Assembly (NCBI RefSeq): GCF_003201975.1
Contig: NZ_QJJQ01000002.1
Span: 62,001 to 126,000 of the forward strand
From: Pseudogracilibacillus auburnensis
GTDB taxonomy: Bacteria > Bacillota > Bacilli > Bacillales > Amphibacillaceae
Length of the DNA stretch: 64,000 nt
Direction of reading: 5' to 3'
Shown here: in pieces, positions 10,243-18,883 of the stretch
How positions within the stretch are numbered: the stretch's first letter is position 1
How the letters are laid out: each line of letters opens with the position of its first letter
Notes under the pieces: model-generated
Databases searched by the model: none
The model's input: only the letters and a program-made list of their open reading frames with translations
Told to the model about the DNA's origin: nothing
Made by a program: the position numbers and the translations under genes

Positions 10243-11181
10243 CTATTTTCCCCACCTTAAAGCAACAGCGCCCCAAGTAAGTCCACCACCAAATCCAACT
10301 AAGACAATAACATCGCCATCTTTAATTTTTCCTTTTTGAATGGATTCGGATAGTGCAATTGGAATCGAAGCTGATGAATTATTTCCAAAATGTTGAATCG
10401 TTTTTGCCATTTTATCTTCTGCGATCCCAAGTCTCTGTCTCGCCGCTTCCATAATCCGAATATTCGCTTGATGTGGCACTAAGTAATCGACATCTTCTTT
10501 ACTTAAACCAGCTTTTTCAATGACATTTACAGAAGACTCTGGCATTTGTCTGACAGCAAATTTAAACACTTCACGCCCATTCATAATAAGATGACCTTTT
10601 TCATCTTGATATAAATCTTTTCCACCCGCACCATTAGAGCCAAGTTCAAAGGATAGGATTCCTTTCCCCTCTGATACTTCACTTAATACAGCGGCACCTG
10701 CGCCATCACCGAGCAACACACATGTATTTCGATCTGTCCAGTCTGTTATTTTGGATAATTTATCTACACCAACGATAAGCACTTTTTTATATGCTTTCGC
10801 TTCGATAAACTGTTGCCCAGTAATCAACGCATACATAAAGCCTGCACAAGCAGCGCCAACATCCATTGCAGCAGCATTTGTCGCACCAAGGCGATCTTGA
10901 ATCATACAAGCGACCGATGGAAATGGTGTATCAGGTGTAACTGTCGCAACAAGAATTAAATCAATTTCTTCTGCTGAAATGCCGGCATCTGCTATCGCTA
11001 TTTCAGCTGCAATAAATGCCATATCGGAAGAATTTTCATCATCTTTGGCAATCCTTCTTTCCTCAATTCCTGTTCTTGTTCTGATCCATTCATCTGTCGT
11101 ATCGACTATTTTTTCCAAATCTTTATTTGTAACGATATTGTCAGGTGCATAATGCCCTGTTCCAATAATGCCTACCCCCAT
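10243..11181 (-). CDS. fabH: Beta-ketoacyl-[acyl-carrier-protein] synthase III
   Basis: FabH starts fatty-acid synthesis by condensing an acyl-CoA primer with malonyl-ACP. The 312-residue product has the nucleophile Cys112 in [13 protein letters not shown], the His in [13 protein letters not shown] and Asn in [14 protein letters not shown]. Start is the ATG behind AAAAAGGAG. A FapR-like operator sits 36-52 bases upstream of the start codon. In this lineage FabH prefers branched-chain acyl-CoA primers, but that cannot be read directly here. Confidence 0.97.
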   Translation of the reverse strand: MGVGIIGTGHYAPDNIVTNKDLEKIVDTTDEWIRTRTGIEERRIAKDDENSSDMAFIAAEIAIADAGISAEEIDLILVATVTPDTPFPSVACMIQDRLGATNAAAMDVGAACAGFMYALITGQQFIEAKAYKKVLIVGVDKLSKITDWTDRNTCVLLGDGAGAAVLSEVSEGKGILSFELGSNGAGGKDLYQDEKGHLIMNGREVFKFAVRQMPESSVNVIEKAGLSKEDVDYLVPHQANIRIMEAARQRLGIAEDKMAKTIQHFGNNSSASIPIALSESIQKGKIKDGDVIVLVGFGGGLTWGAVALRWGK

Positions 11182-11216
11182 CTTGCCAACTCCTTTTTAT
11201 TAATTAATAGCAAATA

Positions 11217-11233
11217 TTATGACTTGGTATTAA
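11217..11233 (-). promoter_or_regulatory. FapR-like operator upstream of fabH
   Basis: On the minus strand the site reads TTAATACCAAGTCATAA, close to the FapR consensus (TTAGTACCTGGTCTTAA-like) that represses Bacillus lipid genes until malonyl-CoA accumulates. It lies within the expected promoter region of fabH. Confidence 0.7.
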
Positions 11234-11425
11234 CTTTAAGCTATTTTTTCTGTTCTTGCAAGAGAAAAATTTTTTCCACCTCTTCAAGTATGATTAAAAA
11301 GGAACAAGGTGAACGAACGATAGAATTGCTTTTATTTAAAGAGTAAATTTGGTAATATAGATAAGGATATATTAAACGATCATTTAGATAAAAATACAAC
11401 TGTTACGAAAAATGAGGTGTAATGA

Positions 11426-11602
11426 ATGAGACTGATTATGACAATTATTTGGGCACTTTTAATTGGCGGAGCCTTAGCATATGTCCTTGCAAGCATGGCT
11501 GGCGAACCATTTAATGTAACGCAATCACTTGCATTTTCAATTAGTATGATCATCGGAATTGTCTTATTAGATGGGGTTTTACACGTATCCCAACGCGATT
11601 AA
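11426..11602 (+). CDS. DUF2929 family small membrane protein (YjzB-like)
   Basis: A 58-residue protein starting MRLIMTIIWALLIGGALAYV and ending GVLHVSQRD, with two hydrophobic helices separated by SMAGEPFNVTQS. It fits the DUF2929/YjzB family, encoded next to fabH in Bacillus. The ATG is preceded by GAGGTG. It is divergent from fabH and ends before a strong terminator. Its function is unknown; it is probably an inner-membrane protein. Confidence 0.72.
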   Translation: MRLIMTIIWALLIGGALAYVLASMAGEPFNVTQSLAFSISMIIGIVLLDGVLHVSQRD

Positions 11603-11642
11603 ATGATTTTTTTACAAAAAATTAACATAAAATTAACATGAA

Positions 11643-11685
11643 AAAAACACCCTTACTGTATATTGTATAAAGTAAGGGTGTTTTT
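11643..11685. terminator. Bidirectional terminator
   Basis: AAAAACACCCTTACT / AGTAAGGGTGTTTTT form a perfect 15-bp stem with A and T runs on both sides, between two convergent small genes. Confidence 0.92.
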
Positions 11686-11686
11686 G

Positions 11687-12004
11687 TTAATACCATGGTA
11701 AAAGACTTAATGTAGCTAAAAAAGCAAGCGGAATAACGAGCCTTTGAAACCTTCTAGGTGATCCATAACCAAAACCAAAACCTGGTCCATAAAATGGGTC
11801 CGGGTATGCACCAAATTGATTTGGAAATTGTTGCGCAGATTCCTGACCTTGATTTAACGGAACTGCTAAATAAAGATTTTCTTCATCCAGTCCTGTGATG
11901 ATGCCATCTGTTTTTAGACCGTCCATTGTTTCAACTAATACATATGAATGCATATGCTGTTTACATGTTTCATAGATATTTTGATAAGCAAGATTTTCAT
12001 CCAT
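11687..12004 (-). CDS. Small protein with an Sm-like N-terminal segment and hydrophobic tail
   Basis: The 105-residue product starts MDENLAYQNIYETCKQHMHS at the ATG behind GAGGAGGG. Residues about 20-48, SYVLVETMDGLKTDGIITG then LDEENLYLAVPL, have the beta-strand pattern of Sm/Hfq-like folds (a DG turn, then G-I...D-x-x-N-L-Y). A Gly/Pro/Phe/Tyr-rich linker (PDPFYGPGFGFGYGSPRR) leads to a hydrophobic C-terminus, RLVIPLAFLATLSLLPWY. I recognise it only as a conserved-looking Bacillaceae hypothetical; a spore or membrane-surface role would be a guess. Confidence 0.65.
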   Translation of the reverse strand: MDENLAYQNIYETCKQHMHSYVLVETMDGLKTDGIITGLDEENLYLAVPLNQGQESAQQFPNQFGAYPDPFYGPGFGFGYGSPRRFQRLVIPLAFLATLSLLPWY

Positions 12005-12164
12005 AATATATTCCCTCCTCACCACCTAGATTATTCAACTAGGTCATGAGACGTTCCATCAGTTTATATTTGATGGTGCTAAAAAAATACGGGTTGTATT
12101 TAAGCTTTAATAGGATTTCCGTTCATTACTTCCATACAATTAATAGATAAAAAGGGTGGTACGA

Positions 12165-13001
12165 GTGTTAGAAAATGGAGCAGATTTAATTTTATTAATA
12201 AAATTTATTTTACTTGGATTTGTACAAGGATTTACCGAACCGATTCCAATCTCTTCAAGTGGACATGTCATTCTAATCAAAGATTTATTCGGCATATATA
12301 CAACTGGTCTTTCATTTGAAATTATTGTGAATTTCGGTTCGTTGCTTGCTATTATGACTGTTTACCGAAATGATCTTATCGTTTTAATCAAAGAAAATAT
12401 TGCTTTTCTTTTTAAAGGCGAAAAGCAATATGCACATAGTTTTAGGTTTACACTTTACCTACTTCTAGCAACAATGATTACTGGAGTACTTGGTCTTGCG
12501 ATTGAACAATTTATTAGTGAAGAGCTGACAAAGCCACTTTTTGTTGGTATTTCGCTTCTAGTTACAGCCTTTTTCGTTTGGCTTATTCGGAATTTACAGG
12601 GAACTAAATCCGATATAGATATTACCATGAAGGACGCGATTATCATTGGACTTGCACAAACATGTGCACTAATTCCTGGAATAAGTCGATCAGGAGCTAC
12701 CATTGTAGCAGCAATGTTAATTGGTTTAAAACGCGAAACAGCATTGCGATTTTCATTTCTCCTATTTATACCAGTAACAATTGGAGTTAATGTTCTATCA
12801 TATAAAGATATCGTAAATGATCCGTTATTTTCAGCTAATTTCATTCCATACACGTTAGCTTTTATTACATCGATTATTACGACTTATTTTGCACTGAAAT
12901 GGTTTATTGACGTCATGAAAAAAGGTAAATTAATTATTTTCACTTATTATTGTCTAGTCGTAGGAACAGCTGTCATCGTCTATCAATTATTTTTTAACTA
13001 A
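12165..13001 (+). CDS. uppP: Undecaprenyl-diphosphatase
   Basis: This BacA/UppP-type integral membrane phosphatase recycles undecaprenyl pyrophosphate to the monophosphate carrier for cell-wall synthesis. The 278-residue protein carries both family signatures: GFVQGFTEPIPISSSGH near the N-terminus and ALIPGISRSGAT at about residue 170, with around eight membrane helices. I start at GTG 12165 because AGGGTGG is five bases upstream. The stop codon overlaps by four bases the convergent radical SAM gene. The Thr-Glu-Pro-Ile-Pro form replaces the more common TEFLP, which is seen in some BacA paralogues. Confidence 0.93.
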   Translation: MLENGADLILLIKFILLGFVQGFTEPIPISSSGHVILIKDLFGIYTTGLSFEIIVNFGSLLAIMTVYRNDLIVLIKENIAFLFKGEKQYAHSFRFTLYLLLATMITGVLGLAIEQFISEELTKPLFVGISLLVTAFFVWLIRNLQGTKSDIDITMKDAIIIGLAQTCALIPGISRSGATIVAAMLIGLKRETALRFSFLLFIPVTIGVNVLSYKDIVNDPLFSANFIPYTLAFITSIITTYFALKWFIDVMKKGKLIIFTYYCLVVGTAVIVYQLFFN

Positions 13002-14128
13002 ATGTTTACTTTTTGCCGCTTGCGCCAAGCTTTTGGAATATAGATACAATATGGCTCACTTTCCATATAGTCGCCAGTTACATTGTAAGCACGAGATCGT
13101 GAGCCTCCACAAACGTGACGAAATTCGCATACACCACATTTTCCTTTATATTTATCTGGATTTCGTAAGTTTTTAAATACTTCTGATTCCCGGTAAATCG
13201 TAGCCAGTGGTGTTGTGCGAACATTTCCTGCTTTAATTGGTAAAAGCCCACTCGGATAAACATCACCAATATGAGATATAAAAACAAATCCATTTCCATC
13301 ATTTACTCCACGTGGTGCACGACCTAATCCATCAATTTGTGCAATTTCTCCGGTCGTTAAAGCATCTTCATATAAAATGGTATCTTGATTACTTTTACTT
13401 ATTTTTTCCCTCATTTTATGTTGAATAACGACTCTTCGGTAATGTTGTGCGGCAGTCGTTTTAATATCAAATGGAGCTGTCTTGGACAAGCTATAAAGCC
13501 ATCTCAATGTTTTTTCATGTTCAACAGGCGAAATCATATCCGACTCTTTCCCCCTGCCCGTCGGTACAAGAAAAAAGACACTCCATAGCACACAGCCAAG
13601 CTGCTCAACCATTTCTGCCAAATCATCCAAATAAGGGTAATTATATTTAGAAATGACTGTATTTATTTGTAGTGGCATCTGAAGCTCATGTAAATAAGAG
13701 ATTGCTTGCATCGTTAGATCAAATGATCCTGAAACACCACGAAAATGATCATGAACTTCTGCATTATGTCCATCAATACTAAATGCCCATCTGGCAATAC
13801 CGACTTCTTTTGCTTTTTCCATCGCCTCTTTCGTTACATTAGGTGTCGCGGAAGGCGTCATGGAAACACGAACCCCCTTATTAATAGCATAAGAAGCAAT
13901 ATCGAACATATCTGGCCTTTCTAAAGGATCTCCCCCCGTAAATACGAGCATTGGATTATTCATCTCATAAATGTCGTCAATTAATTTTTTACCTTCCTCC
14001 AATGTTAATTCTAGAGGATGGCGATGATACTGGGCTTCTGCTCTACAATGTAAACATTTCAATTGACAAGCCCGAGTTAACTCCCATATGACAATAAACG
14101 GATTTTCATGATAATCTGTCGGAAACAT
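12998..14128 (-). CDS. Radical SAM/SPASM domain protein (TIGR04053, AhbD/NirJ-like)
   Basis: The 376-residue protein has the radical SAM cluster motif CxxxCxxC in TRACQLKCLHCRAEAQ (about residues 20-27), the MLVFTGGDPLERPD SAM-binding segment, and a C-terminal SPASM-type cluster region with CGVCEFRHVCGGSRSRAY and a late cysteine in EPYCIYIP. This architecture fits the BA_1875-type family related to AhbD/NirJ enzymes that modify heme precursors. Start is the second ATG (14128), nine bases after AAAGG. It lies beside DUF2249, Crp/Fnr and molybdopterin genes, suggesting an anaerobic or nitrogen-oxide-linked role; the substrate is not known. Confidence 0.85.
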   Translation of the reverse strand: MFPTDYHENPFIVIWELTRACQLKCLHCRAEAQYHRHPLELTLEEGKKLIDDIYEMNNPMLVFTGGDPLERPDMFDIASYAINKGVRVSMTPSATPNVTKEAMEKAKEVGIARWAFSIDGHNAEVHDHFRGVSGSFDLTMQAISYLHELQMPLQINTVISKYNYPYLDDLAEMVEQLGCVLWSVFFLVPTGRGKESDMISPVEHEKTLRWLYSLSKTAPFDIKTTAAQHYRRVVIQHKMREKISKSNQDTILYEDALTTGEIAQIDGLGRAPRGVNDGNGFVFISHIGDVYPSGLLPIKAGNVRTTPLATIYRESEVFKNLRNPDKYKGKCGVCEFRHVCGGSRSRAYNVTGDYMESEPYCIYIPKAWRKRQKVNI

Positions 14129-14238
14129 GAGGATCATCCTTTCTTAGATTGGAAAAATAAAAGGTGCCCAAAACCCTTATATTATAGTAGGTACAACTCA
14201 TGATGTTATTAGGACAACCTTTCTATGTTTACTTATTT

Positions 14239-14475
14239 TTATCTTTTCCCTATGGCGACACGCCAAATAGCCGGACCTTCTTCTAAATATTCCCATGTAA
14301 AAAGGTCTGTTCTTTCTTGCATAAATTGATAGTGGAGCGGGCGTGGATCATGGTCATTTTTCAACTGCAAAAATTCACCGGATGCAAGACTATCAAATGT
14401 TTCTAGAATAAAAGGGTGACGATATTTGGACTCAATTTCAGGTGCATTAATTGTTGCCTTATATTTTGTTTCCAT
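14239..14475 (-). CDS. DUF2249 domain protein
   Basis: A 78-residue protein, METKYKATINAPEIESKYRH..., matching DUF2249. It keeps the core LASGEFLQLKNDHDPRPLHYQF and the end LEEGPAIWRVAIGKR. The ATG at 14475 follows GGAGG by eight bases; a preceding ATG is too close. DUF2249 proteins often accompany hemerythrin, Crp/Fnr and denitrification genes, and the domain has a SirA/TusA-like fold, but no function is established. It is divergent from the Crp/Fnr gene, sharing the palindromic operator between them. Confidence 0.82.
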   Translation of the reverse strand: METKYKATINAPEIESKYRHPFILETFDSLASGEFLQLKNDHDPRPLHYQFMQERTDLFTWEYLEEGPAIWRVAIGKR

Positions 14476-14535
14476 CATCAAAACCTCCATTTCATTAAAT
14501 TCAACGTAAGTATATCGTACTAGCTTTTTTATTAC

Positions 14536-14551
14536 TGTGATATAAATCACA
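14536..14551. promoter_or_regulatory. Perfect Crp/Fnr operator in divergent promoter
   Basis: TGTGATATAAATCACA is a perfect 16-bp dyad of the TGTGA-N6-TCACA class. It lies 60 bases upstream of the DUF2249 start and 80 bases upstream of the Crp/Fnr start, so it can control both. Confidence 0.8.
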
Positions 14552-14630
14552 ATTTTATTAGTTAATAATTGTCTATCGGGAAAAAAATACATATGATAAT
14601 AAGGAGAGGATTAAAAAGGGTGGAAAAAAG

Positions 14631-15326
14631 ATGAAAAATAATGAGATCTATAATTTTTTGAAACAATTCCCTATTTTCAAAGATTTAAATGAGTATGAAA
14701 TGGAACCAATTGTTGATTTCGCCCGATCAAGAAAATATGAGAGTGGAACGATCGTTTTTATGCAACATGAACCATTGACAGATGTGTACTTTATTCAAAG
14801 TGGGAAAGTGAAAATATACAAAACAGATTATGAAGGAAAAGAACAAATTGTGAACGTTTTGCAAAAAGATGATATGTTTCCCCATCAAGGGTTTTTTCGA
14901 AAAGGAAATTATCCAGCCCATGCGGAAATATTAGAAGATGCATTATTAATTAATATTCCGATTCTTTCTTTTGAAAACTTTTTACTGACACATCCAGAAA
15001 TTAGTATTAAAATGTTTCGCGTATTAAGTGAAATCATTATTGATTTGCAAAAACGATTAGAGGAAAAAATTTTATATAATGTGTATGACCAAATTATTTT
15101 ACTTCTGCTACGGCTGGCAAAGAAAAACGGAGAGCAAATAGATGAGAATTGGTCTAAATTGACCGTTCTTTTAACAAACCGTGAGTTAGCGAATATGATT
15201 GGTTCAAGTCGTGAAACAATTAGTAGGACTTTAACACAGTTAAAAAAAGAACATGTGATTAAAAACGATAAAAATGGCTACCTTATCGTTAATCACACGG
15301 AATTAGAAGAGAAAGTTTTCACTTGA
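14631..15326 (+). CDS. Crp/Fnr family transcriptional regulator
   Basis: The 231-residue protein has an N-terminal cyclic-nucleotide-binding-like barrel (FPIFKDLNEYEMEPIVDFA, FIQSGKVKIYKTDYEG), a long dimerisation helix (ISIKMFRVLSEIIIDLQKRL) and a C-terminal winged helix-turn-helix with LTNRELANMIGSSRETISRT. No cysteine is present anywhere, so it cannot bind an iron-sulfur cluster like Fnr and must sense something else (heme, nucleotide or a protein). The ATG follows GGGTGG. It faces DUF2249 across a perfect operator, so self-regulation and control of the radical SAM/DUF2249 genes is the simplest inference. Confidence 0.92.
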   Translation: MKNNEIYNFLKQFPIFKDLNEYEMEPIVDFARSRKYESGTIVFMQHEPLTDVYFIQSGKVKIYKTDYEGKEQIVNVLQKDDMFPHQGFFRKGNYPAHAEILEDALLINIPILSFENFLLTHPEISIKMFRVLSEIIIDLQKRLEEKILYNVYDQIILLLLRLAKKNGEQIDENWSKLTVLLTNRELANMIGSSRETISRTLTQLKKEHVIKNDKNGYLIVNHTELEEKVFT

Positions 15327-15336
15327 AAACTTTCTC
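15309..15336. terminator. Terminator between Crp/Fnr gene and moaD
   Basis: GAGAAAGTTTTCA / TGAAAACTTTCTC form a perfect 13-bp stem with a two-base spacer, between convergent genes and overlapping the Crp/Fnr 3' end. Confidence 0.8.
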
Positions 15337-15343
15337 CCTTCTT

Positions 15344-15580
15344 TTATCCACCGCTAACCGGCGGAATGAATGCTACGACATCACCACTAAATACGACCGC
15401 ATCTTCTTTTGAATACTCTTCATTTACTGCTATCATCGCTTCATTTAATAAATGATCCATCTTATATTTTGCTAAAAATTTTTCCTTAATTTCTTTGATC
15501 GAAATATCATTTGCTTCAATTGTTATCTTTGGACTACCGACTTTTTCTTGCAATTGTGCAAAAAATAGCAAATCAATCAA
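15344..15580 (-). CDS. moaD: Molybdopterin synthase sulfur carrier subunit
   Basis: A 78-residue ubiquitin-like protein ending in the essential VSGG, which is thiocarboxylated to deliver sulfur to cyclic pyranopterin monophosphate. It starts MIDLLFFAQLQEKVGSPKIT at a TTG codon seven bases after AAGGAGG, and its start overlaps the moaE stop. The small subunit pairs with MoaE. The pair is alone here; other moa genes are not in the window. Confidence 0.93.
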   Translation of the reverse strand: MIDLLFFAQLQEKVGSPKITIEANDISIKEIKEKFLAKYKMDHLLNEAMIAVNEEYSKEDAVVFSGDVVAFIPPVSGG

Positions 15581-16041
15581 TGCATTTCCTCCTTCGTCGG
15601 TATTTTATTTTCATATGAAGTAGTTTCTTTTTGATTACCAATCCATTTTGTCCCATCTACCCAATGTTCCTTCTTCCAAATGGGGACAATTTCCTTTATT
15701 CGCTCTATTGCATAGCGGCTCGCTTTAAACGCTGCATCTCGATGTGGTGTTGATACTGCAATTGCAACTGCTACTTCAGAAATTTCTAGCCGTCCAATTC
15801 GGTGGGCAATCGCAATTTCCGCTTCAGGACAAGTTTGTTTAATCTCCATTCCAATTCGTGCAAGCTGTTTTGTCGCCATCGGAACATAGGCATCATATTC
15901 TAAAAATAAAGTTTGTTTTCCCTTCGTAAATTCTCTCGCTATGCCGATAAAAGTACTTATCGCGCCTGCTTTTGGATGGGTTACTTTTCTAATACAATCA
16001 TTCACTTGAATCGGTTTATCTGTTATCCAAAAGTTGTCCAT
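15577..16041 (-). CDS. moaE: Molybdopterin synthase catalytic subunit
   Basis: The 154-residue protein makes molybdopterin with MoaD. Typical segments are GAISTFIGIAREFTKGK, LEYDAYVPMA, IAHRIGRLEISEVAVAIAVS and the active-site lysine region PIWKKEHWVDGTKWIG. Its stop overlaps the TTG start of moaD, so the two are translationally coupled. Together with the adjacent Crp/Fnr and radical SAM genes it suggests support for molybdoenzymes such as nitrate reductase encoded elsewhere. Confidence 0.95.
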   Translation of the reverse strand: MDNFWITDKPIQVNDCIRKVTHPKAGAISTFIGIAREFTKGKQTLFLEYDAYVPMATKQLARIGMEIKQTCPEAEIAIAHRIGRLEISEVAVAIAVSTPHRDAAFKASRYAIERIKEIVPIWKKEHWVDGTKWIGNQKETTSYENKIPTKEEMH

Positions 16042-16072
16042 CTATATCATCTCACCTTTAAAGAATATGATA

Positions 16073-16106
16073 AAAGGTTGATCCAACAAAATGATGAATC
16101 AACCTT
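16073..16106 (-). terminator. Terminator after the DUF59 gene
   Basis: AAAGGTTGAT / ATCAACCTT arms with flanking T/A runs lie between the DUF59 stop and the moaE start on the minus strand. Confidence 0.75.
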
Positions 16107-16112
16107 CTTTTC

Positions 16113-16424
16113 TTAGTCTGGAATTCCTAAAGCAATTTTTGCGTAACGTGACATTTTATCTTTACCCCAAGGTGGATCCCAAACAATCTTTACATCTATA
16201 TCTTTAATTTGCGGGATATCTGCAAGCACACCTCTTACATCTGCTTCAATATGTCCTGCAAGTGGACAACCCATAGAAGTAAGTGTCATCGTCACAGTAC
16301 ATAAACCTTCATCGTCTAGATCAACATCATAAATTAATCCCATATTTACAATGTCAATACCTAATTCAGGGTCAATAACATTTTCTAGTGCGCCCATTAT
16401 ATTTTCTTTCAGAGCTTCATCCAT
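16113..16424 (-). CDS. yitW: DUF59/MIP18 family iron-sulfur assembly protein (YitW-like)
   Basis: The 103-residue protein has the single MIP18/DUF59 domain: ALENVIDPELGIDIVNMGLIY, VTMTLTSMGCPLAGHIEADV with the conserved cysteine, and the end VWDPPWGKDKMSRYAKIALG. Proteins of this type (YitW, SufT, PaaD) help maturation of iron-sulfur proteins. The ATG follows GGAGGTAATATGAA. In B. subtilis yitW sits with yitU and yitV, which are also the next genes here, so orthology is likely. Confidence 0.9.
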   Translation of the reverse strand: MDEALKENIMGALENVIDPELGIDIVNMGLIYDVDLDDEGLCTVTMTLTSMGCPLAGHIEADVRGVLADIPQIKDIDVKIVWDPPWGKDKMSRYAKIALGIPD

Positions 16425-16817
16425 TTCATATTACCTCCTTAATAGATGCTATCTTTATTTAACCATATTTTTTATTTTTTTGGAATGAATAATGACAAAT
16501 GAGCCGAATAAATAGCTTTTCGAAAAAGAATCCCTCTGATGTCAACATCTTGTTGGATAGAAAGTCTGCGATTTCTAGATCGATCAGCACTTTGATAGAA
16601 TTTATGCGCCTTTAACTTTTCACTTCGTATGTAGCGGGTTTCAATAAAGTTCGGTAATACCACGGAGATTTAGGACTTTAGGAATACCTCTGGAAGTTCA
16701 GCGGTAACTCCAGAAAATTCAGCGACTTTGAGAGATATTTCAGCGATAACTACAACTTCACTCTAAATGACGAACGTAATTAATTTGCCCGCACATGCCT
16801 CCATATAAACCACTCGC
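16425..16817. other. Gene-free interval with TTCAGCG microrepeats
   Basis: No convincing gene is found. Bases 16690-16760 contain three related short units, GTTCAGCGGTAACTCC, ATTCAGCGACTTTG and TTTCAGCGATAACTAC, spaced about 25 bases apart, which look like a decayed short tandem repeat. A 63-codon open frame on the minus strand lacks a good ribosome site and is not called. Confidence 0.5.
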
Positions 16818-17579
16818 TTAAAGGTGCTGATTAAACCAGTCCGCTGTTCCCTCCATCGAGAGACGGGTTATATTATGTATGCGATCTTTTTCAATGATTA
16901 ATTTCAACTTTTCTTTGTCTTCATATTCATTCTCGATTTTGTTATAAAAGGTCTCACTATGTTTTAATGGAACGATAGCATCTTTTTCACCATGCCATAT
17001 TAATAATGGACGGCTTTCAAGTTTCTCGGAATCGAATGAAAGATCATAAGGTTCAAGCTTGGTAAGCGTCTGTTTTGCTTCTTCTTCTGTAATTTTTCTT
17101 TCATTCAATCGATTATACCTTTCCAATAATATGGATGCATATGCTGTCATTTGTGGAGTCCCCATTAAGACTGTGGCTGCTTTAATCCAACGATATTTCT
17201 TTAGGGCGCCATAGGTAGTGATACCGCCCATACTTGTGCCACCAATACCAATACGGTCAGGAATCGTCAATCCTTCTCTTTCTAAATAATCTTTTATAAG
17301 CTGTAATTCTGAAATGTTTTGCATCACAATATTCCAAAATGCCAAATCCCTTTCATTTTGCGATGTACCATTTCCTCTTTCTCCATGGAGTATACTATCC
17401 GGTAAAATGACACGGAAGCCTTTTTTAGCAATTTTATATGCTAATGTCAAGCTACTCTCCTTTTCTCCATTAAAGCCATGATAATATATGACTGTCGGAA
17501 GCTTTTCGTTTATTTTTTCTGTTTGAACAACGTTTAATATGGAAATTTCTCCAACCGATTTTTTATCTATTTGTATCAT
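16818..17579 (-). CDS. yitV: Alpha/beta-hydrolase, YitV-like esterase
   Basis: The 253-residue protein has an alpha/beta-hydrolase fold: an oxyanion-type YYHGFNGEKESS, the HGERGN segment, the nucleophile serine in GIGGTSMGGITTYG, aspartate in IWHGEKDAIVPLKHS and histidine in KDRIHNIT. It fits the prolyl-oligopeptidase-like YitV family of unknown substrate. I chose the ATG at 17579, seven bases after AAAGGA. It lies between yitW and divergent yitU, the same grouping as in B. subtilis. Confidence 0.88.
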   Translation of the reverse strand: MIQIDKKSVGEISILNVVQTEKINEKLPTVIYYHGFNGEKESSLTLAYKIAKKGFRVILPDSILHGERGNGTSQNERDLAFWNIVMQNISELQLIKDYLEREGLTIPDRIGIGGTSMGGITTYGALKKYRWIKAATVLMGTPQMTAYASILLERYNRLNERKITEEEAKQTLTKLEPYDLSFDSEKLESRPLLIWHGEKDAIVPLKHSETFYNKIENEYEDKEKLKLIIEKDRIHNITRLSMEGTADWFNQHL

Positions 17580-17782
17580 TGTCATTTCCTTTCTGTTTTT
17601 ACTACCTTCATTATGAATGAATGATAATTCATTTGTAAAGTCAAAGGAACTTTAGTTCATCTAAAATATGCTTTTTAGATAGTTTACAACCACTGTATCC
17701 CATTAAAAAGCTGTAAATTCACTTCGGGCACTGGAGAATTTAGCTCATTTTTGCTAAACTAATGATAGATGAGGTGATTTTA

Positions 17783-18652
17783 TTGAGACAAAAGCATTTA
17801 ATCGCAATCGATCTAGATGGAACACTTTTAACAGATGACAAGAAGATATCGCTGACTTCAAAAAAAATGATTGTAAATTTAATCGAACAAGGCCATATCG
17901 TAGTTATCGCAACGGGAAGATCGAATCGAATGAGTATCCTATATTATCATGAACTTGGTTTAAATACGCCGCTAATTAATTCAAATGGCGCTGTTTTACA
18001 TCATCCACTTGATAAAAAGTGGGGAAATTACCACACCCCATTAAACTACAATACCGCTATTGAAATTGTCGAGGCATGTTATGAATTAAATTCGAAAAAT
18101 GTTCTTGCTGCGGTTCACGATTCCGTTTATTTAGATCAATATGATAAAAATATTGCTCATTTTTATGGTCACCAAGACGATGCAGGTGATAAATCATTTG
18201 TCGTCGGACGAATAAAGGAAAAGTTAAAAGAAAATCCCACATTAATGTTACTTTACCCTGACAAAAATCATGTTGATACCTTAACCAATACATTAAATGA
18301 TCTACATGCAGAAATCATCGACCACCGTAATTGGGGCGAACCTTTTCATATCATTGAAGTGATGAATAAACAAATGAATAAATCAGAAGCTTTAAAGCAA
18401 GTTGCGGATTATTATCAAATCCCTCGGGAAAGAATCATTGCTTTTGGTGATGAAGGTAATGATCTAGAAATGATTCATTACGCGGGTATTGGTGTTGCGA
18501 TGGGAAATGCAATTGATGAATTGAAATCTCTCGCAAAATATGTAACTGATACAAATGAAGAACATGGAGTTGCATCGTTTTTAGCGGACTATTTTAAAAT
18601 GAACTTGTCTATTGCTGAACCAATTAGCAAAAAACAGGCGGATAATTTGTAA
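17783..18652 (+). CDS. yitU: Cof-type HAD phosphatase, YitU-like
   Basis: The 289-residue cytoplasmic phosphatase has HAD motif I as AIDLDGTLLTDD, motif II IATGRS, the lysine motif, and motif IV FGDEGNDLEMIHYAGIGVAMGN, with a C2B cap typical of the Cof/YitU group. YitU of B. subtilis dephosphorylates a flavin biosynthesis intermediate, but other Cof proteins act on sugar phosphates, so substrate is not certain. The start is TTG at 17783, seven bases after GAGGTG; an ATG seven codons upstream has no ribosome site. Confidence 0.9.
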   Translation: MRQKHLIAIDLDGTLLTDDKKISLTSKKMIVNLIEQGHIVVIATGRSNRMSILYYHELGLNTPLINSNGAVLHHPLDKKWGNYHTPLNYNTAIEIVEACYELNSKNVLAAVHDSVYLDQYDKNIAHFYGHQDDAGDKSFVVGRIKEKLKENPTLMLLYPDKNHVDTLTNTLNDLHAEIIDHRNWGEPFHIIEVMNKQMNKSEALKQVADYYQIPRERIIAFGDEGNDLEMIHYAGIGVAMGNAIDELKSLAKYVTDTNEEHGVASFLADYFKMNLSIAEPISKKQADNL

Positions 18653-18883
18653 TAATTTACCTTTAATAATCGCTGAGCATTTTTCCATACTATAAGTGAA
18701 CGTTTAAATCAGCAGATAGAATGAAAAATTTCTTACTGCATAAGGCTTTTCTCCAGCTAAGGCATGGCGATAAGCTCAGATTTACGAACGTTCACTTTTT
18801 CGCATATAAGAGACATGCTTATGAAAAAGCTGTCAATGCCATTTCTCCATTCATTTTTGTTGCTTTCTTCGGAGGGAATTTTG

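Noticed and set aside
16472-16663. 63-codon minus-strand frame
   Set aside because: No ribosome site and no family resemblance; gap sequence.
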